From Paludibacter sp. (GTDB taxonomy: Bacteria; Bacteroidota; Bacteroidia; Bacteroidales; Paludibacteraceae): DNA of 64,000 bases. A program made the position numbers and the translations under genes. The notes below the pieces were generated by a model. It was not told where the DNA came from and did not search any database. It was given only the letters and a program-made list of their open reading frames with translations. The stretch is from assembly GCA_028710895.1 (NCBI GenBank), contig JAQTTH010000013.1, forward strand, positions 62,001 through 126,000, read 5' to 3'. This document shows, piece by piece, positions 1 through 8,671 of this stretch (position 1 is the first letter of the stretch; every line of letters starts with the position of its first letter).

Positions 1-67
1 CCTTCGGAATTGTACATTTTTTAATTCAAAACAGGTTATTACATTCAACTATAAACGATATACATTC

Positions 68-808
68 ATGTCAAAAAACTTAGTCATTATTCCAACTTAC
101 AACGAGAAGGAAAACATTGAGAACATAATTCGTGCGGTTTTTGATCAGCCAATCACTTATCACATTCTGATAATTGAAGATGGCTCGCCCGATGGAACGG
201 CTACGATAGTAAAAAAACTGCAGACTGAGTTTGCCGACCGTTTGTTTATGGTGGAACGTAAAGGTAAGTTAGGACTTGGTACAGCGTATATTGCCGGATT
301 TAAATGGGCATTGGAACGTTCTTATGAGTTTATTTTTGAAATGGATGCCGATTTCTCGCACGATCCGAAAGACCTGAACAGGTTGTACGATGCCTGTGCC
401 AATCAGAGTGGGGATGTGGCCATCGGTTCGCGGTATGTAAGTGGAGTGAATGTCGTAAACTGGCCCATTGGACGTGTGTTGATGTCGTATTTTGCATCTA
501 AATATGTTCGATTTGTGTTGGGAGTGAAAATTGCCGATACCACTGCCGGATTTAAATGTTACCGTCGTGAAGTTCTCGAAACCATTGAACTCGATAAGAT
601 TCGCTTCAAAGGATATGCTTTTCAGGTAGAAATGAAATATACGGCGTACGAATGTGGATTTACACTCAAAGAAGTTCCTGTTATTTTTGTGAACCGCGAA
701 TTAGGTACTTCAAAAATGAGTGGTGGGATTTTTGGTGAAGCGTTTTTTGGAGTTATTGAACTAAAAATCAATAGCTGGTTCCGCAAATTTCCACAAAAGA
801 AAAAATGA
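68..808 (+). CDS. Polyprenol-phosphate mannosyltransferase (DPM1-like, GT2)
   Basis: A 246-residue family-2 glycosyltransferase of the dolichol/polyprenol-phosphate mannose synthase type. It would transfer a sugar, probably mannose from GDP-mannose, to a polyprenyl phosphate at the inner face of the cytoplasmic membrane. The nucleotide-binding start (VIIPTYNEKENI, residues 6-17), the EDGSPDG loop (37-43) and the metal-binding D93-A-D95 are visible. The length matches the single-domain DPM1 type. There is no C-terminal membrane anchor, so it is probably peripheral. It is followed 66 bp downstream by dihydroorotase on the same strand. Family assignment is firm, but the exact sugar is inferred. 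Confidence 0.88.
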   Translation: MSKNLVIIPTYNEKENIENIIRAVFDQPITYHILIIEDGSPDGTATIVKKLQTEFADRLFMVERKGKLGLGTAYIAGFKWALERSYEFIFEMDADFSHDPKDLNRLYDACANQSGDVAIGSRYVSGVNVVNWPIGRVLMSYFASKYVRFVLGVKIADTTAGFKCYRREVLETIELDKIRFKGYAFQVEMKYTAYECGFTLKEVPVIFVNRELGTSKMSGGIFGEAFFGVIELKINSWFRKFPQKKK

Positions 809-874
809 TATTCATTTGCCAAAGTGCTGATGAAGGATTTTGATGAAATTGGTAATTGATAAATTGAATGTTAT

Positions 875-2221
875 ATGAGCTTGCAAATTATACGAAATGC
901 CACTGTCGTGAACGAGGGACGAACTTTTGTTGGTTCTGTGCTGATAGATGGTAATCAAATAAAGGCTGTTTACGAAGAAAATCAGCTTGTCGAAATTTCA
1001 GAATCACATACCGAAATTGATGCTACCGGATTACTTCTTTTTCCGGGTGTTATCGACGATCAGGTTCATTTTCGTGATCCGGGTCTGACGCATAAAGGTG
1101 ATATTTATTCTGAAAGTAAAGCAGCTGTTGCGGGAGGAATCACGTCGTACTTCGAGATGCCAAATACCAAACCGCAGGCTACAACCATTGATTTACTCGA
1201 AGATAAATATAAGGTTGCTTCCGAAAAATCATTTGCCAATTACTCATTCCTGATGGGAGTGACAAATGATAATATCGATGAACTGAAGAAGATAAACCCA
1301 CGCACGGTGGCCGGTCTGAAAATGTTTATGGGCTCGTCCACCGGCAATATGTTGGTTGATAACGCCACTACGCTGAATCGGGTTTTCTCCGAACTGCCAT
1401 TGCTGATTGTGACGCATTGCGAAGATGAAGCTACCATTCAGGCAAACATTCAACACTACAAGGCTTTGCTTGGCGAAGACATTCCGGTGGAATATCATCC
1501 GTTAATCCGGAATGCCGAAGCATGTTATAAATCATCATCTTTCGCTGTGGAGCTGGCAACCAAATACAATTCTCGCCTCCACGTTTTCCATTTGTCATCG
1601 GCTAAGGAAATGTCGTTGTTTTCTTCGGATATACCTTTGAGGGAAAAATGCATTACGGCAGAAGTTTGTGTGCACCATTTGTGGTTTAATGATACAGATT
1701 ATGCTAAATACGGAAACCGCATTAAATGGAATCCGGCTATCAAATCCGAATCGGACAGACAAGCTTTGATTGATGCTGTGAACTCCAATAAAATTGATGT
1801 GATTGCTACCGATCATGCACCGCATTTACTGTCCGAAAAAGAAGGCTCTTGCCTGAAAGCTGCTTCGGGTGGTCCGTTGGTGCAACATTCCTTAGTAGCT
1901 ATGTTACAATTGGTAAAACAAGGTGCTTTTACCCTTGAGAAAGTCATTGAAAAGATGTGTCATGCTCCGGCTGATTTGTTCCGCATCGAAAAACGAGGAT
2001 ACATTCGCCCCGGATATTTTGCCGATTTAGTGTTGGTTGATCCGGCGAAGGCATGGACTGTGACTACTGAAAACATATTGTACAAATGCGGTTGGTCACC
2101 TTTCGAAGGAACAACATTTGATAGCTCGGTGCTTAAAACCTGGGTAAACGGACAGTTGGTTTACAACGAGGGTACTTTTGACGAATCTGTTCGTGGTGAA
2201 CGCTTGTTATTCGAAATCTAA
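875..2221 (+). CDS. pyrC: Dihydroorotase
   Basis: A 448-residue amidohydrolase of the cyclic-amidohydrolase type, catalysing the reversible cyclisation of N-carbamoyl-aspartate to dihydroorotate in pyrimidine synthesis (cytosolic). Metal-site motifs can be traced: [10 protein letters not shown] (61-70), the lysine usually carboxylated (K149 in GLKMF), H181, H239 and the ATDHAPH motif (311-317). The first histidine of the usual HxH pair is glutamine here (Q63-V-H65). I recall the same change in other Bacteroidota dihydroorotases. It sits 25 bp upstream of the ApbE gene. An allantoinase is a less likely alternative given the DHOase-style motifs. Confidence 0.87.
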   Translation: MSLQIIRNATVVNEGRTFVGSVLIDGNQIKAVYEENQLVEISESHTEIDATGLLLFPGVIDDQVHFRDPGLTHKGDIYSESKAAVAGGITSYFEMPNTKPQATTIDLLEDKYKVASEKSFANYSFLMGVTNDNIDELKKINPRTVAGLKMFMGSSTGNMLVDNATTLNRVFSELPLLIVTHCEDEATIQANIQHYKALLGEDIPVEYHPLIRNAEACYKSSSFAVELATKYNSRLHVFHLSSAKEMSLFSSDIPLREKCITAEVCVHHLWFNDTDYAKYGNRIKWNPAIKSESDRQALIDAVNSNKIDVIATDHAPHLLSEKEGSCLKAASGGPLVQHSLVAMLQLVKQGAFTLEKVIEKMCHAPADLFRIEKRGYIRPGYFADLVLVDPAKAWTVTTENILYKCGWSPFEGTTFDSSVLKTWVNGQLVYNEGTFDESVRGERLLFEI

Positions 2222-2246
2222 CCGGTAGATTTTTCAATTTGAACAG

Positions 2247-3287
2247 ATGAAAAAGAAAGGATTAATTATTGCTGTAATTGGCTTTGTAGTTTTAGCCGGT
2301 GCATTATCATACTACTTTTGGCAAAAATCAGAAGTGGAGGCTGTACAGGAAGTTGCATATATCCATAACGAAGGAGAGACGCAAGGCACAACTTACCATA
2401 TTACTTATCAGCAACCCGAAGGCATTGATTTGAAAGCTAAAATTGAAGCCCGCTTGCACGAATTTGATTTATCACTTTCTACCTATATTCCAAACTCAAT
2501 CATCTCGCGTGTCAACAGTAATGATACGACTGTAAGAACGGATGCGCTTTTTGAAACCATGTTTAATGAGGCTCAGGAAGTGTCGAAACGGACCGGAGGA
2601 GCACTCGATATCACGGTTGGTCCATTGGTAAAAGCCTGGGGATTTGCTATCAACAAGGATCATAGCAAGTTGCCGAAAGTTTCGGACTTTATGCCTTACA
2701 TTGGTTATCAGAAGGTAAGGATTCAGGATCATAAAGTGATAAAAGACGATCCGCGCATTGTGATAGATGCCAATTCAATTGCACAGGGATATTCGTCGGA
2801 TGTAATTGCTAAGTTGCTGGAAGACAATAAATGCCGGAATTATATGGTGGAAATTGGTGGTGAAATTGTTTGCAAAGGACTGAATGACAACGGTCAGAAA
2901 TGGCGTATCGGAATTGATAAAGCTATAGATGATTCTACCAGTACAACCGAAGAATTACAGACTATCATTTCGATTACCGATTGTGCTGTGACTACTGCGG
3001 GTGGCTACCGTAAATTCTATATTAAAGATGGTAAAAAGTATTCACACATCATCGATCCGCATACAGGTCGTCCGGTTCAGAATAATATGTTGAGCGTAAC
3101 TGTGATAGCTCCGAGAGGTATTATAGCCGATGCATACGATACGCCGTTTATGATATTGGGTGTCGGCAGTTGCCTGAAGATTTGCAAAAGTATTCCCGGC
3201 ATGGAGTGTTATCTGATTTATACCGACAAGGATGGAAAGAGTCAGGTAAAGTACAGCGAAGGATTTAAAAAATACCTGAGCAATTAA
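2247..3287 (+). CDS. apbE: FAD:protein FMN transferase (ApbE)
   Basis: A 346-residue flavin transferase that covalently attaches FMN to threonine residues of redox proteins such as NqrB/C and RnfG/D, working outside the cytoplasmic membrane. It has an N-terminal membrane anchor/signal (residues 5-23) and an ETQGTTY start of the ApbE fold. Family motifs DANSIAQGYSSD (174-185), EIGGEI (202-207), AVTTAGGYRKF (247-257) and HIIDPHTGRP (267-276) are all present. It probably shares a transcript with pyrC. The substrate protein is not encoded in the window. Confidence 0.9.
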   Translation: MKKKGLIIAVIGFVVLAGALSYYFWQKSEVEAVQEVAYIHNEGETQGTTYHITYQQPEGIDLKAKIEARLHEFDLSLSTYIPNSIISRVNSNDTTVRTDALFETMFNEAQEVSKRTGGALDITVGPLVKAWGFAINKDHSKLPKVSDFMPYIGYQKVRIQDHKVIKDDPRIVIDANSIAQGYSSDVIAKLLEDNKCRNYMVEIGGEIVCKGLNDNGQKWRIGIDKAIDDSTSTTEELQTIISITDCAVTTAGGYRKFYIKDGKKYSHIIDPHTGRPVQNNMLSVTVIAPRGIIADAYDTPFMILGVGSCLKICKSIPGMECYLIYTDKDGKSQVKYSEGFKKYLSN

Positions 3288-3422
3288 AGTTTAGTTAAAG
3301 TGAAGTTCGTTGAACTACGTTATAAATGTTGATTTTTTGTAAATAAAATCTCCTTTTACCCTCTAAAACAGCACGTTCTGTTAAATAGAATTATTTTATT
3401 TTTTTATTCCTGATTAAATAAC

Positions 3423-3430
3423 TATTTTTG
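3423..3430 (+). promoter_or_regulatory. Bacteroidota-type -7 element upstream of bamD
   Basis: TATTTTTG matches the TAnnTTTG -7 consensus of Bacteroidota primary sigma factor promoters and lies 16 bp before the bamD start codon. No clear TTTG is seen at the -33 position. Confidence 0.5.
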
Positions 3431-3446
3431 CACTCCAAATTAAAAT

Positions 3447-4250
3447 ATGAAAAAGCTCCCATTTTTTCTTTTAATCGTAGTTTTAACCTTCGTTTCGTGT
3501 GGCGATTATCAAAAATTACTGAAATCTAACGATGCTGAGTTGAAATACACAAAAGCGGTTGAGTATTTCGAAAAAGGTGATTTTATGCGTGCTTCTACGC
3601 TTTTTGATGCCGTAGCAAGCTATTACAAAGGCACCGATCGCTCAGAAACAGTTCTAAACTATATGGCAAAGTCGTATATGGGGCAGAAAGATTACGCGTC
3701 GGCAAGTGAATATTACAAAACGTACGTAAAAACCTATCCAAAGGGTAAGTATGTAATGGAGGCTAAGTACATGATTGGATATTGTTACTACCTGGATTCG
3801 CCCGATGCACGTTTGGACCAATCGCCAACTTACGATGCCATTACAGCATTTCAGCAGTTTGTTGATATGTATCCCGAAAGCGAACGGGTGCCCGATGCTG
3901 TGAAATTATTGGAAGAACTGAATAATAAACTGGCTTATAAGGCTTTCTTAAATGCCAGGTTGTACTATAATCTGGGTAATTACCTGGGAAATAATTATGA
4001 GTCGGCCGTTATTGCTGCTCAGAATGCACTGAAGAAATATCCTTCCACTTCGTACCGCGAGCAATTATCGATGCTTATTTTGCAATCGAAATACGAGCAG
4101 GCTGTTCAGAGTGTTGAAGACAAAAAAGTAGAACGTTATCGCGCTGTTATCGACGAGTATTACAATTATACAAATGAGTTTCCGGATGGAAAATTCCGCA
4201 AGCAGGCCGATAAAATTCTCAGTGACTCGAAAAAAATAGTGAAAGAATAA
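3447..4250 (+). CDS. bamD: Outer membrane assembly lipoprotein BamD (YfiO)
   Basis: A 267-residue TPR lipoprotein of the BAM complex that folds beta-barrels into the outer membrane. The signal peptide ends in a lipobox with Cys18 (FVSC), followed by repeated helix pairs, for example around residues 25-55, 60-95 and 118-150, typical of the YfiO fold. It starts a short operon with the omega-like subunit gene 13 bp downstream and probably has its own promoter. The gene order bamD - rpoZ-like - coaBC - DUF4835 - recN is familiar from Bacteroidota genomes and supports the call. Confidence 0.9.
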   Translation: MKKLPFFLLIVVLTFVSCGDYQKLLKSNDAELKYTKAVEYFEKGDFMRASTLFDAVASYYKGTDRSETVLNYMAKSYMGQKDYASASEYYKTYVKTYPKGKYVMEAKYMIGYCYYLDSPDARLDQSPTYDAITAFQQFVDMYPESERVPDAVKLLEELNNKLAYKAFLNARLYYNLGNYLGNNYESAVIAAQNALKKYPSTSYREQLSMLILQSKYEQAVQSVEDKKVERYRAVIDEYYNYTNEFPDGKFRKQADKILSDSKKIVKE

Positions 4251-4263
4251 AATTTTATATATT

Positions 4264-4593
4264 ATGGACTACAAGAAAGTAAATGCTCCTACGAATACAA
4301 TTTCACGCGATATGAACACGATGAGTGAAGATATCGGTAATGTATATGAAACTGTAAAGGTTATCGGTAAACGTGCCAACCAAATCAGCGTAGAAATTAA
4401 ATCGGAATTGGATAAAAAATTGCAGGAATTTGCTTCGTTTAATGAAAACATTGAAGAGGTTTTCGAAAACAGAGAACAAATCGAAATTTCACGTTATTAC
4501 GAAAAACTTCCTAAGGCGGTGCTTATTGCTACACAGGAATTTTTAGAAGATAAAGTGTATTATCGCAATCCGCTTAAAGATAAATTGAAATAA
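4264..4593 (+). CDS. rpoZ: RNA polymerase omega subunit-like protein (RpoZ/Rpb6 family)
   Basis: A 109-residue protein matching the divergent omega subunit of Bacteroidota, which helps assemble RNA polymerase. The fragment TVKVIGKRANQIS (residues 30-42) corresponds to the omega/Rpb6 core helix, and the C-terminal part carries an acidic helix and the sequence KAVLIATQEFLEDKVYYRNP. It lies between bamD and coaBC, its normal place in this phylum, and is followed by a strong terminator. Confidence 0.82.
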   Translation: MDYKKVNAPTNTISRDMNTMSEDIGNVYETVKVIGKRANQISVEIKSELDKKLQEFASFNENIEEVFENREQIEISRYYEKLPKAVLIATQEFLEDKVYYRNPLKDKLK

Positions 4594-4620
4594 AAAAGTA
4601 TTTCATTTCTTTTCCTGTTA

Positions 4621-4671
4621 GATAAAAGAATATTGTGCCCACAGTGATGCAATATTCTTTTATCTTTTTTT
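4621..4671 (+). terminator. Intrinsic terminator after the bamD-rpoZ operon
   Basis: A perfect 14-bp stem (4621-4634 pairs with 4651-4664) with a 16-nt loop is followed by seven T residues. Confidence 0.88.
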
Positions 4672-4672
4672 G

Positions 4673-4706
4673 TTTGTGCTTAGTTCAATTCATTTTTGTA
4701 TTTTTG
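4673..4706 (+). promoter_or_regulatory. Promoter of coaBC
   Basis: TTTG at 4673-4676 and TATTTTTG at 4699-4706, 22 nt apart, match the -33/-7 elements of Bacteroidota promoters, with a slightly long spacer. It sits just after the preceding terminator and about 50 bp before the start codon. Confidence 0.6.
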
Positions 4707-4755
4707 TGATTCCGTACCTGACTCTTAGAGTCAAAAGTAAATGACCAAATAGTAA

Positions 4756-5958
4756 ATGACAATGGCTTTAAAAGGAAAAAAAATAATTCTGGGAGTAACG
4801 GGAAGTATTGCAGCTTATAAATCGGCACAGCTTATCCGCTTGCTTGTGAAAGAAGGCGCCGAGGTAAAAGTGATTATGACTCAACTCGCAAAGGAATTTA
4901 TATCACCGCTTACATTGGCTACTCTTGCTAAGAACCCTATTTTGGTTGATTTCTTTGACCCGACTAACGGTAACTGGAACAGCCATGTCGACCTTGGCAT
5001 TTGGGCGGATGCTTATGTGATAGCTCCTGCTACGGCCAATACCATTGGAAAAATGGCAAACGGTGTAGCCGATAACCTGCTACTCACAACCTATATGTCG
5101 GCTAAATGTCCGGTGATAGTAGCTCCGGCTATGGACCTGGATATGTTTATCCACCCGGCCATGCAAAACAACCTCGAGATTCTGAAATCGTACGGAAATC
5201 AGATTATCGAGCCCGGAAATGGTTTTCTTGCCAGCGGACTTGAGGGCAAGGGCAGGATGGAAGAACCCGAAAATATTGTTCGTTTCCTCGATGATTTCTT
5301 TACTCCCAAAACACTTTTGGGAAAAAACATACTCATTACGGCAGGCCCGACATACGAAAAGATAGATCCCGTACGTTTTGTTGGTAATTATTCCACCGGA
5401 AAAATGGGATTTGCACTGGCTGAGGTTTGTGCCCGGCAGGGAGCGCAGGTTTGCCTTGTTAGCGGTCCTGTAAACCTGACAACCAAACACCCCAACATCG
5501 AACGGATTGATGTGGAATCGGCGGGTGAGATGTATGTGGAGGTTACAAATCGTTTCTACGGAATGGATGGTGCCATTTTGTGTGCTGCGGTAGCCGATTT
5601 TACGCCAAAACAACCTGCCGAAGTGAAACTGAAACGCGAGAAAGAAGACCTACTGCTTGATTTGAAACCAACACAGGATATTGCAGCCAGTGTGGGAGAG
5701 ATGAAAACCGGTAGTCAGTTTTTGGTGGGATTTGCCCTCGAAACAAACAACGAAGAAGCCAACGCCCAGTCGAAAATGGAGCGTAAGAACTTCGATTTTA
5801 TAGTGCTAAACTCCTTACAGGACGAAAAAGCCGGATTTGGATACGATACCAACAAAATCAGTATTATCCATCGTTCGGGTGAGAAGGTTGCATTCGATTT
5901 GAAAGATAAGAGTGCCGTTGCCGAAGATATTGTTGCCGAAATTGCGAAAATAATCTGA
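4756..5958 (+). CDS. coaBC: Bifunctional phosphopantothenoylcysteine decarboxylase/phosphopantothenate-cysteine ligase
   Basis: A 400-residue fusion for two consecutive steps of coenzyme A synthesis: ligation of cysteine to 4'-phosphopantothenate and decarboxylation to 4'-phosphopantetheine, using FMN. The flavoprotein half (about 1-185) has the GVTGSIAAYK start, catalytic His77 and PAMD (124-127). The ligase half (about 190-400) has ITAGPTYEKIDPVRF and NYSTGKMG. Two residues differ from the E. coli enzyme: the PAMN asparagine is aspartate, and the ACG cysteine position is Ser160 (ASGLEGKGRM). The second ATG at 4762 is an equally good start. Confidence 0.92.
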   Translation: MTMALKGKKIILGVTGSIAAYKSAQLIRLLVKEGAEVKVIMTQLAKEFISPLTLATLAKNPILVDFFDPTNGNWNSHVDLGIWADAYVIAPATANTIGKMANGVADNLLLTTYMSAKCPVIVAPAMDLDMFIHPAMQNNLEILKSYGNQIIEPGNGFLASGLEGKGRMEEPENIVRFLDDFFTPKTLLGKNILITAGPTYEKIDPVRFVGNYSTGKMGFALAEVCARQGAQVCLVSGPVNLTTKHPNIERIDVESAGEMYVEVTNRFYGMDGAILCAAVADFTPKQPAEVKLKREKEDLLLDLKPTQDIAASVGEMKTGSQFLVGFALETNNEEANAQSKMERKNFDFIVLNSLQDEKAGFGYDTNKISIIHRSGEKVAFDLKDKSAVAEDIVAEIAKII

Positions 5959-5987
5959 CAATTGATAATTGAAAATTGAGAACTGAA

Positions 5988-6881
5988 ATGAAACATTTGC
6001 TTTTAATAGGTAGCTTCCTGATATTTGCCGGCTTTGTAGCAGGGCAGGAATTGAATTGTAATATTCAACTTAATTCCGATCAGATTCAGGGAACGAATAA
6101 ATCGGTTTTCAATACGCTGCAAAAGTCAATGACGGAATTTGTGAACAACCGCAAATGGACTGAAATGACCTATGCCAATAACGAACGCATAGAATGTAAC
6201 ATGACTATTATCGTAAAGAAAGTAGATGGCGATGCGTTCACCGCCGAGATTCAGGTTCAATCGCGCCGTCCGATATACAACACAAATTACAACAGCACGT
6301 TGTTCAACTTCAAAGACAACGAGTTTACCTTCAATTACAAGGAATTCGACCAGTTGGAAATCAATGCCAACACCATTACTTCCAATCTGACTGCCGTACT
6401 GGCGTATTATTCATACCTCATTATCGGGTATGATCAGGATTCATATTCCCGTTTGGGTGGTACAGGAGCTTTTCAGGCGGCCGAAGCCATTGTAAATGCA
6501 GCTCAGGGTGCCGACCTTGGGAAAGGCTGGAAGGCTTTCGACAGTTCACGAAACCGTTATGCATTGATTAATAACCTGCTCGACGAAGCTTTCAAAAAAT
6601 ACAGGAATTACTTCTACGAATATCACCGCATGGGATTGGACGAAATGACAATCAACGTGACCAATGGCCGCGCAAAAATTGCTGAAGGATTGCCGCTATT
6701 GCGTGAAGCAAACCGGGCCCGTCCGTCGGCTATTGTTATTTCTTCTTTTCTGGATGCTAAGAATGATGAGTTGATTAATATCTTATCCAAGGCATCGACT
6801 CAGGAAAAAACAGATGCTGTTCAGATTTTATGTGATATTAATCCGACTTATACACAACGGTACGAACAAATTTTGAAGTAG
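5988..6881 (+). CDS. DUF4835 family exported protein
   Basis: An exported protein of about 297 residues belonging to the Bacteroidota family that regularly lies between coaBC and recN. A signal peptide is clear (MKHLLLIGSFLIFAGFVAGQ). The mature part has the family's features, with LNCNIQLNSDQIQGTN near the N-terminus and alternating beta and helical stretches. I start it at the ATG at 5988 rather than at the upstream TTG because that places the signal peptide first. Its function is unknown, and the location suggests a periplasmic envelope role. Confidence 0.8.
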   Translation: MKHLLLIGSFLIFAGFVAGQELNCNIQLNSDQIQGTNKSVFNTLQKSMTEFVNNRKWTEMTYANNERIECNMTIIVKKVDGDAFTAEIQVQSRRPIYNTNYNSTLFNFKDNEFTFNYKEFDQLEINANTITSNLTAVLAYYSYLIIGYDQDSYSRLGGTGAFQAAEAIVNAAQGADLGKGWKAFDSSRNRYALINNLLDEAFKKYRNYFYEYHRMGLDEMTINVTNGRAKIAEGLPLLREANRARPSAIVISSFLDAKNDELINILSKASTQEKTDAVQILCDINPTYTQRYEQILK

Positions 6882-6924
6882 TTACCGGACATGAATCATT
6901 TTTTAAGTTCAGACCAGAAAATAT

Positions 6925-8586
6925 ATGCTTAAATCTCTACATATCTCCAATTACGCATTAATAAGCGAATTACAAATTTCATTCGATTCGGGTTTTTCGG
7001 TTATCACCGGTGAAACAGGAGCAGGGAAGTCTATTATTCTCGGTGCTTTGTCGCTTATACTCGGGCAGCGTGCCGATTCGAAAACAATAAAACTCGACGA
7101 AGACAAATGTGTGATTGAAGCTGAATTTGATATATCAGCCTACAAACATCTCGATAGCTTTTTTGAGCAAAACGACCTGGACAAAGACGGTCATGTGTGC
7201 CTTATTCGCCGGGAATTGACAAGTGCCGGTAAATCGCGCGCCTTTATAAACGACACTCCGGTGAGTCTGAATATTATCCGCGACCTGAGCAACCGCCTTC
7301 TTGATATACACTCACAACACGAAAACCTGTTGCTTTCCAACGAAGGCTATCAGTTGGATGTTGTTGATACTATAGCGCAAAACACTACCTTGCAGGCTGC
7401 TTACCGCCAGGCCTACACCGAATGGCGTAACCTGCAGACCGAACTTAAACAACTGCAGAAATCAGCCGAAAAGCAAGCCTCAGATATCGATTATATCCAG
7501 TTTCAGTTCCAACAACTCACCGACGCCAATTTACTGGACAACGAGCAGGAAGATCTGGAAATGGAACAGGATACACTGAGCCATGCCGAAGAGATTAAAA
7601 CCGAACTGATGCGGGCGCATTTGTTGCTCGACGAAGAGCAACGGGTTGTTCCGCTGTTGAAAGAAAGCATTCAGGCCCTGTCACGGGTAAAAGGCTATAT
7701 TCCAAGCGGTGAAAACTGGTACGAACGCCTCGAAACCTCGTTGATTGAACTAAAAGATATTTCGGCTGAAATAGGCATATTCGAAGAACGTGTTGAATTT
7801 AATCCCGCCCGGTTGGAGTGGGTGGAAACCCGCCTGAGCGAACTGTTTACGCTGCAGAAGAAGTACAAAGTGCTGTCGGTAGCCGAGCTTATTGAGCTAC
7901 GTGATGGTTTTGGCAAACAATTGCAACGTCTCGATTCGTTCGAAGAAGACCTCGAAGCCCTGAAAAAACAACTTGAGGCCGCTTTTGTACAACTCGAAGC
8001 ACATGCACAGGTATTGTCGGACAGTCGTAAGGATGCAACACCTGCTATCGAAGCCTTTTTGGTGGAACAACTTACAAAGCTTGGCATGCCCAATATTCAG
8101 TTTCAGGTGGCGGTATCGGCGCTTTCCGATTTTACCGAAAACGGAAAAGACGAAGTGCAATTCCTGTTCTCGGCCAACAAAAACAGAGCTGTGCAGCCTG
8201 TAACTCAAATTGCATCGGGTGGGGAGGTATCGCGTTTGATGTTGTCAATCAAATCGCTTGTGGCTCATAAATCCGACTTGCCAACCATTATTTTCGACGA
8301 AATTGATACCGGTGTTTCGGGTGAAATAGCTCACCGCATGGGTGAAATCATGAAATCGATGAGTTCCGATATGCAGGTGCTGACTATCACTCACCTGCCT
8401 CAGATTGCTGCTAAGGGTGCTAACCATTACAAAGTGTACAAAGACGATAGCGGCGATCAGACACAAACGCATATCATTCAGCTCAAAACGGATGAACGTC
8501 TGGTGGAACTGGCTCAAATGCTGAGCGGTAAAAACGTGACCGATGCAGCTTTGCACAATGCCCGGGAACTGTTAGCCAACGGTTAA
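6925..8586 (+). CDS. recN: DNA repair protein RecN
   Basis: A 553-residue SMC-like ATPase acting early in double-strand break repair. Walker A GETGAGKS lies at residues 30-37. A long coiled-coil middle section runs from about 150 to 380. The ABC signature (ASGGEVSRLML) and Walker B (TIIFDEIDTGVSG) lie near the C-terminus. Length and order of motifs are normal for RecN. It closes the housekeeping cluster that starts with bamD. Confidence 0.95.
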   Translation: MLKSLHISNYALISELQISFDSGFSVITGETGAGKSIILGALSLILGQRADSKTIKLDEDKCVIEAEFDISAYKHLDSFFEQNDLDKDGHVCLIRRELTSAGKSRAFINDTPVSLNIIRDLSNRLLDIHSQHENLLLSNEGYQLDVVDTIAQNTTLQAAYRQAYTEWRNLQTELKQLQKSAEKQASDIDYIQFQFQQLTDANLLDNEQEDLEMEQDTLSHAEEIKTELMRAHLLLDEEQRVVPLLKESIQALSRVKGYIPSGENWYERLETSLIELKDISAEIGIFEERVEFNPARLEWVETRLSELFTLQKKYKVLSVAELIELRDGFGKQLQRLDSFEEDLEALKKQLEAAFVQLEAHAQVLSDSRKDATPAIEAFLVEQLTKLGMPNIQFQVAVSALSDFTENGKDEVQFLFSANKNRAVQPVTQIASGGEVSRLMLSIKSLVAHKSDLPTIIFDEIDTGVSGEIAHRMGEIMKSMSSDMQVLTITHLPQIAAKGANHYKVYKDDSGDQTQTHIIQLKTDERLVELAQMLSGKNVTDAALHNARELLANG

Positions 8587-8671
8587 TAGCCACCTGTTAT
8601 TGATTTCTCTGATTTTCCCAACTTCCGATTCTATTTTCAATCCGTGCCTTCAGGCCCACTAACTGAATTCT

